Positions 44,684 to 53,944 of a DNA stretch of 64,000 nt are shown here, in pieces. The notes below the pieces were generated by a model, which worked only from the letters and a program-made list of their open reading frames with translations, did not search any database and was not told the origin of the DNA. Source of the DNA: Talaromyces rugulosus (taxonomy: Eukaryota > Ascomycota > Eurotiomycetes > Eurotiales > Trichocomaceae); the NCBI RefSeq assembly GCF_013368755.1, contig NC_049564.1, positions 4,658,001-4,722,000 on the forward strand. Reading direction: 5' to 3'. Both the position numbers and the translations under genes were made by a program. Every line of letters begins with the position of its first letter. Positions within the stretch are counted from its first letter, which is position 1.

Positions 44684-46352
44684 ATGGTTCTTCAAGACTT
44701 GGGGCGGCGCATCAACGCCGCCGTGAGCGATCTTACGAGGTCGGCGAATCTCGACGAGAAGGTTGATTCTCCTGTCCCTCTAGTGATTTGTTTTGAAGAA
44801 GCTGACAGAATACTCATTATATCAGGCATTCGATGAGATGCTGAAAGAGATTTGTGCTGCACTACTGTCTGCAGACGTCAACGTGCGCCTGGTCCAGAAC
44901 CTCCGCAAGTCCATCAAGAACAGCGTCAACTTCGCCTCCGCCCCCGCCGCTGTCAACAAGAAACGATTGATCCAAAAGGCCGTCTTTGATGAACTCGTGG
45001 CACTCGTCAACCCTCACGCCGACCCCTTCCGTCCCAAAAAGGGCCGTGTCAATGTGATTATGTTTGTGGGTCTGCAAGGTGCTGGTAAAACAACGACTTG
45101 TACGAAGCTGGCGAGACATTACCAGACGCGCGGTTTCAAGACCGCTCTTGTCTGTGCGGACACCTTCCGTGCAGGTGCTTTTGATCAGCTGAAGCAGAAT
45201 GCCATTAAAGCGAAGATCCCGTATTACGGCAGTCTCACGCAGACCGACCCCGTGGTCGTGGCAGCGGAAGGTGTTGCCCAGTTCAAGAAAGAGCGCTTTG
45301 ACGTTATCATTGTGGATACGAGTGGTCGACACAAGCAGGAAGAAGATCTCTTTGAGGAGATGACCCAGATCCAAAACGCAGTCACGCCAGACCAGACCAT
45401 TCTGGTCCTCGACAGCACGATTGGCCAGGCCGCAGAGGCACAATCCTCTGCGTTCAAAGCCACGGCAGACTTTGGTGCTATTATCATTACGAAAACAGAT
45501 GGCCATGCCGCTGGCGGTGGTGCGATTTCCGCCGTCGCTGCGACTCACACGCCAATCATTTTCTTGGGAACAGGCGAGCACATGCTGGACCTGGAACGGT
45601 TTGAGCCCAAGGCCTTTGTGCAGAAGCTGCTGGGTATGGGCGACATGGCAGGGCTCGTCGAGCACGTGCAGGCTGTCACCAAGGACTCTGCTGGCGCCAA
45701 GGAGGCATACAAACACATCACCGCTGGTCTCTACACAGTACGCGATTTCCGTGAGAACATAACGTCAATCATGAAAATGGGTCCGCTGTCCAAGCTCTCC
45801 GGCATGATTCCTGGTCTCTCCAACATTACCGCTGGACTAGATGACGAAGACGGGACCATGAAACTCCGACGGATGATTTATATCTTCGACAGCATGACTG
45901 CCGCAGAACTCGACAGCGACGGTAAGATGTTTATTGATCAGCCCAGCCGCATTGTCCGTATCGCATGTGGTAGCGGAACGACCGTCCGTGAGGTCGAAGA
46001 TCTCCTGTCTCAGCACCGCATGATGTCCGGTATGGCCAAGAAAGTCGGTGGACAACGCAAACAGATGCAGCGCGCCCAGAACATGCTCAAGGGCGGAAAC
46101 AAGGACCAGCAGATGGCCGCCATGCAAAAACGCATGCAGTCCATGGGCGGTGCTGGAGGCGCCGGCGGTATGCCGGGCATGGGCGACATGGCCAAGATGA
46201 TGCAAATGTTGCAGGGACAAGGAGGCGCCGGAGGAGGAATACCTGGTATGGGCGGCATGGACTTGCAGAGCATGATGAGCCAAATGGGTGGGTTGATGGG
46301 AGGCGGAGGTGGTGGTGGAGGTGGCAGTGGAGGTAAAGGAAGGGGGCGATAG
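44684..46352 (+). CDS. srp54: Signal recognition particle 54 kDa subunit (SRP54)
   Basis: The GTPase of the cytosolic signal recognition particle, which binds signal peptides and targets ribosomes to the ER. Exon 1 encodes [20 protein letters not shown]; an intron at 44762-44825 joins LDEK to [16 protein letters not shown]. The total is about 534 residues. The NG domain shows the P-loop [15 protein letters not shown], the insertion-box motif [27 protein letters not shown] (G3) and [11 protein letters not shown] (G4/closing loop). The M domain is methionine-rich ([17 protein letters not shown], then [17 protein letters not shown]) and carries the RNA-binding helices. The C-terminus is a Gly/Met-rich tail. 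The identification is very strong. Confidence 0.97.
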
Positions 46353-47489
46353 TTTGTCTTCTTTTTCCTTTTTTGAACCGAGTCTTTTATTATAATGTAC
46401 TTAACGATTAGTTTCCGTTCATCCGTGGAGCATGTCTGAGATGGGACCTCAGCTGTCTGGCGTTTTAGTTTTGACTGTCAATAGTTTCAATGTTGTATTT
46501 GTTAGATTCGTCAAAAGTCGCTATACTACGAGATATCAATTGATATGTGTGGATTATTGCATGGACGTAAAACATATTCATACGAGTTCGAGGTTGAAGT
46601 AGTATTGTTATTCTACTAATCTAATCGAGTTCTCTTTGACAGCCATTCGCCGAGTGAAAAACATGGCCTGGAATACATGTAGGCCATCGCGTTTGAGGAG
46701 GGAAAGGATGGTATGATTGAACGTCTGATCAAGGATTAAGGCTCGCGACGCTAGTCCCCACACATTTCTCCGTATGTATGCATGTTGAGATACATATAAA
46801 TATTGTGGTAGAGTTGAGAAATATTATTCGTGCTAGTTATATGTTTTTGTTTCGTTCAATTAGCTCTGGTTGCTTTAACCTTATCTGCATAATCGTGAGA
46901 TGCGTATGTATGAATGTATGGGACGATGTATAATTCAATCCGTAAACGACACCATTATTATGGCAATTAGTTAGATTTCAGATTTCAGATGTCAGAAAAA
47001 TAGAATGATTATAAGTCCTGCACAGACAGAGCGTTCCAGGGAGATTATCCTTGTCAGTGCATGTATTAGTAGCAATAGAGCACGGTTTCCAGCTCTGATG
47101 CCATTTTGGGACGTCCCCCTCTCACATTTTCTAGGTGACTAGAAAGGGAATTTCCTAGGGGACCTTTGCTTATTTTCCTCTCCTCTCCTCCGTACACTCC
47201 TCGCTCGACCTTTGTACGAAGCCTGCCTAAATCAGAGAGTGAGGATAACCCTGCATGCACCCCCATAAACCACACTACACCACACCGACCTATCAATGGT
47301 TTGTCCGGTTCGCCAATTTTTCGGTCAGTTATAAGATAGTTATCAGTGAAAGGCATACCAGTCACTTGACTCGACGTGTTTGAGATTTCTTACAGTATCA
47401 AACAAGCAAGGTGCTGTCCACCTCGTCACGCAGTGGTGGGTGGAGATCAAACTTAAAGTAGGCAGAAGATTAATAAAATATTGTCTCTA
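46353..47489. other. Intergenic region between srp54 and the Rossmann-fold gene
   Basis: AT-rich, about 1.1 kb, between the convergent ends of two genes. A short minus-strand frame (47066-47365) has no recognisable similarity and is not called. No RNA gene is recognised. Confidence 0.5.
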
Positions 47490-48257
47490 CTAATTATGAT
47501 CTAGCTGATATTTCTTGGCAAGCGTCTTCAAACTCTCATTTTCCACAATCACATCTTGATGCGTTTGGATTGCTAGGTGCACCATAGCGGAGCCTATATC
47601 GTCAAGCATGATTGCGTTGGCCACGATGCTGATTAGCCAACCTCGTATATTGGCACCCTTGGGTTGCACAAAACCAGGTCGTGCAATCGAAATCGAAAAT
47701 CCAGATGCTCTATGGTCTTCGTGAAGCCGTAGAAGTTGGTTTTCCAACTCCCCTCTCATTTTCCGATTATCTGCAAGAAACCAAAGATGTTTTTCCGGAT
47801 TCTTCTCTGGCAGGGCACCACTGAGATAGATGAACCGGAAAGTCGACCCCACTGTGTGAGGTATCGAAGCAAACATCTTCGCAGTAGACGTAGCGTACTC
47901 AAAATTGATCTTCCGATTGAGTTCTGCGGGCTTGACTGGTATGTTAGTCCCTAGGCAATAGATGCAAGCATTGGCATCCTGAATCTGAGAGATAACCGAA
48001 GCAGGATACTGGGAAAAGTCCTCCTGGATGATGACTGCAAGCTTTGGGTGGTTCAAATGTGGGCTGCGGCGACCTATGGCGATTATGGACGTAATTCTAG
48101 GTTCACGAAGGCATTGGTCCAGTACTTCGTGTCCGATGTAGCCGGTCGCGCCAGTAATGACTATTTTCACCGTGGAGTGAGCTTCTAAGATGGACGATAA
48201 TGCAGAAGCGTATAATTGTGTGTGTGTGGCTAGACAGATGCATCTGAACAACAGCAT
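47490..48257 (-). CDS. NAD(P)-binding Rossmann-fold protein (atypical SDR/epimerase-like)
   Basis: An atypical short-chain reductase of about 225-255 residues. The dinucleotide motif VKIVITGATGYIG sits right at the expected N-terminus, followed by CLREPRITSIIAIGRRS, ANACIYCLGTNIPVK, FIYLSGALPEKNP and SISIARPGFVQPKG. The codon before KIVITGATG is GTG (48170-48168), not ATG. An in-frame ATG exists at 48257, giving a 29-residue extension (MLLFRCICLATHTQLYAS...) that looks unlike a typical SDR N-terminus. A TATAAAA lies at 48282-48276 on the minus strand. It would place the mRNA start near 48250, downstream of that ATG. The gene may use GTG, have lost its start, or use an undetected exon. It ends YQLDHN at 47490. 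The substrate is unknown. Confidence 0.72.
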   Translation of the reverse strand: MLLFRCICLATHTQLYASALSSILEAHSTVKIVITGATGYIGHEVLDQCLREPRITSIIAIGRRSPHLNHPKLAVIIQEDFSQYPASVISQIQDANACIYCLGTNIPVKPAELNRKINFEYATSTAKMFASIPHTVGSTFRFIYLSGALPEKNPEKHLWFLADNRKMRGELENQLLRLHEDHRASGFSISIARPGFVQPKGANIRGWLISIVANAIMLDDIGSAMVHLAIQTHQDVIVENESLKTLAKKYQLDHN

Positions 48258-49565
48258 TGGAAGCGCATCTGACCCTTTTATAAAAATGTGTTAGAAAAGC
48301 TGTCTCCAGAACCCACGCGGGCAAACAATCTTACCGTCCGGCAAAATATTACCCGATCATACTATCGCTAATTCAACTCTGCTAAATGTAGGCTGACCCG
48401 AAGATGAATTTGGTGGAATGAACGGGGCAACAATCTATCCGATTCTGTAAGCCACCATATTCCCTGTCAAGATCTCCATTCTATCTATATTCCCACCATC
48501 ATCCGTCCTAGTATCAGGGAAAATACTTCTTTACTCATCTGCATTTTTCACAATTTTCTGGAAGAGCAAATCAAGATCATCTTATCTGTTCAGAACAGGC
48601 ATGAGAATTCTATTACCATGGAAAAGTAAGGGTTCTAAAGTTTGCGGAGATAACTCATGTTTTTATTAGAGAGAAGTTCTAGGCTGTGATTGCTTGTCTT
48701 AACCCAAGTCTTGAAAGCGGCTATATAGCGATCTTGTTCAACGAACAACTGGCTGGGTATTGCAGAAATAGATCGATGCGTGTAAAGAGTGTGCTAGAGA
48801 TGAAATGATGCGAGATGTTCCAACTGAAAGCGGCAATTGGTCGAAATTCCATTATGACAGGTATGATGAATACGTAGGGTCCATACATCAGTGATTATGG
48901 CAAGAAAAGCTACCAATCCGAACTTACCCATCACATAGATGACTGGTTAAGCAGCAGGTAGTCAATAGATTAACAATTTCCATTATTTGAAAACGCATAA
49001 ACCCGAAATAACTCAAAAAATATATATTTAGAGAGGTCTAAAAGTGGAAAAGAAGCAAGATCTTGAGATAGACTGTCGAACTGATATTACTACCACTTAC
49101 AAGAATCCCCAAGAGGGTTCCCTTTTTGGGGTAGTGGTAAAAAGTTTGACATAGACTATATATATATACATAGGATTATTATTGGGGGGGGTTTTTTTTT
49201 AATTTCTTATGACTTGACTACTTTGATTGGAAGTGAGGTTTATTATAATTGGGATTTTTCCGGCAGTAACTTTTTACTTGTATAGAGTTTACTCCGTACA
49301 TTGTCGGCTTCGGAGCTCGTCTCGCTCGGATTCGGATCTCATCACCTACAAGTACCGCACGCGACGATCGAGCAAGTAGGTCAAATAAGCCAGTTTCATT
49401 ACAAAGAAGGAATCTATTATACAAGCGAGAATTTTGGTCATTTGAGCGAACGCGTTTGCTTTTCACCTGGCTTGGTTGCTTGAGGCTACGGAGGGTTCGA
49501 CTAAACAGCCGTCTTCACTCGGACCTCACAGTTCACCGGTTCCTTTCACCCTTTCATGTCTCATA
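48258..49565. other. Sparse AT-rich intergenic region
   Basis: About 1.3 kb with no supported gene. It includes an imperfect nested inverted repeat at 49089-49140 and a TA microsatellite near 49158-49168, next to a G-run/T-run (49185-49201). This is typical of accessory sequence. Confidence 0.5.
49089..49140. repeat. Nested imperfect inverted repeat
   Basis: The outer arms TACCACTTAC (49091-49100) and GTAGTGGTA (49131-49139) are inverted with one bulged base. The inner arms CCCCAAGAGGG (49107-49117) and CCCTTTTTGGGG (49120-49131) pair with two mismatched or bulged positions around a 2-nt loop. The structure could be a cruciform, a terminator hairpin or the remnant of a miniature element. Confidence 0.45.
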
Positions 49566-51769
49566 ATGACTGATAGAGTCCGACGCAACGGCCAAATGTC
49601 CGCATGTGAGCCATGCCGCAAGTCCAAACTTCGATGCGATCACGGACGACCAGTGTGTGGGAGGTGTGTACGCCGCCGGCTGTCCGAGCAGCAATGCCAT
49701 TACCACCCGGCTCCCATGGCCAAACAGCTCACGCCCCAAAGCGATCAGGAAACGCCGCATCAAAAAAAAGGCAACTGGTTCAAGCCCTTATGAGCTGATC
49801 AATATGAACAAGAACTTGATGTCCTTTGCGGACCCAAATAACCCCCACTCGCATCGCTCGTATACATCCCTGACAAGGACCAGTATAGCCCTAACTCGGC
49901 CTTCTCCACCTAATCAACAAATAATCTCCCAAGGAGTAAGATTATTGAATGATATTTTGGAACTGATTACCGAAATCGGTGTACCTCTTGACAGCTCGAT
50001 TCTTGAGACAGACCTATACATTCGTGGACCCCTTGTCGAGGGAGCGTGGAACGCAACAAATAACAGCATACAAAGATTATTAAATGATCGCTCGTCTCTA
50101 AATCTGAAATTAATATCCCGAGAGATATTCGAGCGAACCTCTTTACCCCCTGTCTTTCCTCCCACTGCAGCTGCTTGCGCATTGGAGTCAGCATTTTCCA
50201 CACAGGCTTTGCGCTGGGAGACGATTGGCATGTACTGTGCGCAAATTGGAATATACCTAGGCGGAGAAAAAGACAAGTTATCTAGTTCATCTGCTCATGA
50301 AACGTGGAAATCAGATCGCAAAACATTAATGCAACGGGCTTTTCAAGCTTGCGTCCAGTGTGAATCATTCTGCGACTATCTCGGTGCTATCAACGATCTA
50401 ACGCTATGGTTTCAGCTGCTTACTATTGTATTCGCTACATGGTGCTTTGGTGACGACTCATACCATGTGTTACGGCTTATGGGTAGCATATCGTCCATCT
50501 TTTTTGCTCTGGGTTTCCACAAAGGAACTCAGCATGATCCTTCAGTACCATTTTATATGACTGAGATTCGGAAAAGAGCAATTGCTTGGGCCCATGACCA
50601 TGACAAAGTGTGCGCCAGTTTCATATCTCGGTAGGATCTTATAGATACACTAAAATACCATTTTGACTAACAGTGTCCTGGTTATAGTCCTGTTCATCTT
50701 AGTCGCCACTTCTGCGTAATCGAAATGCCGCTTGATCTGCCAGACTCTGCAATTACAGGAACACCTGAAATGCTCCTAAAAGCCCGCGAGAACTTAGACG
50801 CAGATGGCTGGAGCAAAGATAAAACCATACGTCCAGTCTCTGGTCAGCGAGTGCGACTAATGCTGTGTATAATTCGTGAAGAGACTTTAGAGCTGAAACT
50901 TGGGCCTCCAGCACCAGACCTCGAGGCAAAAGCAGGGTAAGTAATATAATCAACATGCCTTTAATCCATCCTAACGCTGGCTCCAGACGCATCCTACGAA
51001 AATTAAAGTCGACTTGGCAGTCAATTCCGTCACATATGAAATACGATACTGCCCAACAGAGGGCAGGACAAACAAAAACTGCCATGATCCTACAAAGTCT
51101 GTGGCTGGAATATCTTTACACCGAGTTTCTTCTATATACTCTGCTTGCGAGCTCTAGTGAGATCAGCCGCGAGAGGCTACTCCTAACTGCGCACGAGATT
51201 GTCAATATTGTTCTCTTACCGACACGGAAAAGATACCAACTGCACAGTTATAGGACAGAAATGGAATGGGCTGTAAGTAACGCTATTATTCCAGAGATAC
51301 CTAAACCAGGTCAGGTTTCAAAGACTTACACATATCACAGCTAGTGTTCTATGCCATGCCTTGTGCCAGTGTTCTGATATTAGAGCTTCTGCGCCAAAAT
51401 CAGCAACCTGCAGAACAATTGGTTATCAATCGAAGCGGCATAATTCAAGATATCAGCGTCTTGATATCATGCTGCGACTCTTGGACAGAGTCTGGGCACA
51501 GCAACTATCAAATCTGCAAACAAGCCCAATCGATCTTTTCCAAAAGTCTTGATTCGATCCTAAACCAGACCGAGCCTACCCAGAGGGATAAGTCTGAAGA
51601 GCCAATGGCACGTCAAAATGAGCATCATCAGGAGCTTATGGGTTTTGTGAGCCCCGAAGCCTCTAATGTAGTTGCCCAAGATCCCGAGTGGACGGCGTGG
51701 CTCGACTCGCTGGGCTTACAGGGAGACCTGTGGCTAGAGTCAAGTATTCCGACTCTGGAGTTTCCATGA
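49566..51769 (+). CDS. Zn2Cys6 transcription factor with an apparent frameshift
   Basis: A second binuclear zinc-cluster regulator. The ATG at 49566 gives MTDRVRRNGQMSACEPCRKS, and the cluster CxxC-x6-C ... CxxC ... C is complete. The frame stops at TGA near 49791, while the rest of the protein (INMNKNLMSFADPNNPHSH...) continues in the next frame without a plausible intron. An A8 run at 49762-49769 sits at the break; seven A's would restore one continuous frame. Later introns are regular: 50631-50687, 50937-50986 and 51273-51340, joining FISR+PVHLSRHFCVIEM, KAG+RILRKLKS and EMEWA+LVFYAMPCAS. The middle region has a fungal_trans-like layout. It ends IPTLEFP. It is either a recent pseudogene, a sequencing error, or an unusual splice. 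Confidence 0.75.
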
Positions 51770-52050
51770 GCGAGATAGCACCGATTTCAAATGTGAAAGG
51801 TGACTTGGTAGTGGTGCATGTAGTTTCAGATAACCCAGTAAATATACATATATTAGAAGAAATGGAGGCACGAGTTAAAAATTGTTAATTGTCGTGAGCT
51901 ATAAATTTATTTTACGCAGCCCTCCTTGAGCGCAAAATTGAGCAAAATTGATCTAGAGACAACTGATCAAAACGATGACTGATATAGAGGAAAACTGATT
52001 AGAATGGTGATCCCGATCAACAATATCGTTGATCTGGATAAAAGTAACAA
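51770..52050. other. Region between convergent genes
   Basis: AT-rich, with tandem near-repeats of short TTGATC-type words around 51945-52035. No gene is recognised. Confidence 0.4.
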
Positions 52051-53289
52051 CTAGATGTCAAGTTGAAAAGTAACCATGTACCGTAAGTCATAACCCATTG
52101 TCAAGCTTCTTCTAGCGGTGTACTTGCGAGGAAGCTTGTAAAGTAGTCCAAGGGCGCATTTCTCTTTTTTCAAAGCTGTATAGGCGTGATTGTCTAATAA
52201 CCACGTCCGAACCATCCATACAAGCGTATAGATCCGTGCATGTTGAGGACCAACAAGTGAAACCATCAAAACCTAACATAGAAAGAATCATTAGTTTACA
52301 TTATCTGGTCTTTGGTAAATTGTTTTGTGAATTTGGTTGATACTTACTGGGAATCTCTGCTCGTATTTGAAAGCAAACTCTGGAGGCTTAATGTCATCTT
52401 CAGAGTCTGAGTAGTCGTCATCATCGTCGTAATCGTTAGAATCAGAATAAGTATCCTCGTCATTATCTTTCCTTTTCTTCACAGGCTGATAAGCGCGGTT
52501 TCGCATCGCCGTGACAAGCTGTGTCAATTCGCCATGCATGATCGAGCCGTCATGAGCGAAGTCAGACTGTATAGATAACAACAAGACATGGGGGTATTAG
52601 GTTTGGTTGTTTCCCATCCTATTGTACTCGTGAACGAATGCATCCCAGTGCTTCTGAATAGGCCCAGTTGCTCTTACTACCCCTTTGCTCTTGTAGAGGA
52701 CGTGAGAGGGACTGTGACCTGCCGTTAACTCCCAACCTGGTAGTGATATTTAGACCTTAAAAGTGGGATGGGTTTACCTGACCCTGGTTATGCCACTGAG
52801 CTGTGCGAGGCTTTGGATGAGAGGAAATGTGTCTTTGGGGAAAATTCTTTCGTCGAAACCCGCCAAACACCCACTTATCAAGGTGGCCATATGCAAGGAA
52901 CATTGCGCAGTTCATCGGGCTCGATGGACTATCATAAACATGATCACAATCGTCACCGGGAGGGATGTATTCTTTGAATTCTGGCTCAGAAGATGCTGGC
53001 GTAGAATATGCACGGAAAATAGTAGGACCCTGTTCCCAGTCGATAGGATGACTGTCGATACTCGACTGTGGGAGAGGTTTGAAAAGAATCGGTGGATCGC
53101 AGCTCAAGTACCAGACTCGTCATCTGCTCTCTCAAAGCCGTGAGAAATAAGGCGTATTTTGTTATCACTGAGAAATTCATCAGGGATAGCATTGTGCTGA
53201 AGGAGTATTTCATCCATCTTTTTATAGTCAAGCACTGTCTTCCACAGAGCCTCGAGCCTTGTGCGTAATCGCAAGGTCACGCTGGCCAT
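52051..53289 (-). CDS. Unknown acidic fungal protein with an apparent frame break
   Basis: I do not recognise the family. Exon 1 starts MASVTLRLRTRLEALWKTVL at 53289 and runs to DDESG near 53113. The frame then stops at TGA (53106-53104), but an open frame one base out of phase continues SCDPPILFKPLPQSSIDSHP and later SSPMNCAMFLAYGHLDKW. No intron with good borders fits here, so a one-base loss is likely. Two good introns follow: about 52570-52780 (NQGQ+SDFAHDGSIMHGEL) and about 52277-52347 (EQRFP+VLMVSLVGPQHARI). A run of Asp/Ser residues (DNDEDTYSDSNDYDDDDD) lies in the third exon. It ends DLRYMVTFQLDI. It is probably cytosolic or nuclear; no catalytic motif is visible. It may be a decaying gene. 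Confidence 0.62.
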
Positions 53290-53944
53290 TTTGAGTGGAC
53301 GTTTTGAAGTATCTGAAGAAAGGGTAGGTGAACGTATATGTCAAATAATATGAGAGTAAAGCTTTCCCGACAATATTTTGATGGCAAAGCTTGCTATATT
53401 TTGAACGGTCCTGCCCACAGCTGATATTGTGAGTGTTGAGTTGATTGAAGTTGAGAAGATGGTTTTCTTTTTTCCTTTTCTTCTTTCTTTTCAAAGAGTC
53501 AAGCGGTAAAGGCTGTGTCATGTGAGAGGCAGAACCATTCAGTGTTCACAGGCATGCCTCAGGCTGCTATGTACTGCCACTACACCCCGTTAGATTCTAT
53601 AGCTACTATCGGCACATATATCCTCCTGGTAGCGTACTAAGGATACGATGAATACATGTACTCATGACCGTTATTTACCATGGTATGACCTATATTAGGT
53701 CTCCAAGAGACAATTACTACTTTTAGATATGTATTCGTCAAAGTTTTAAATGAATGACACGCAATCTCAATTCGTATGCAATCCAGTTCAGTTTACCCCA
53801 ATTTGTAAAGAACATGATATGGTACCATGATAGAAACGCCTCCAGATTCCTACACCATTCCCGTTCCATCCCATCAATACCTAGTCAAAAAACCTCACCA
53901 GTTGACGCCATGCAAGCCTAGAAACGAAAGAAAAAACACGCAAT
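53290..53944. other. Intergenic region
   Basis: An AT-rich gap between two tandem minus-strand genes. No gene, RNA or repeat is recognised; a pyrimidine-rich tract lies at 53462-53492 on the plus strand. Confidence 0.45.

Noticed and set aside
49778..49887. A possible intron explaining the frame break in the second Zn2Cys6 gene
   Set aside because: The donor GTTCAA is poor, and the intron would remove sequence that reads as ordinary coding sequence continuous with the downstream frame; a single-base change in the A8 run is simpler.
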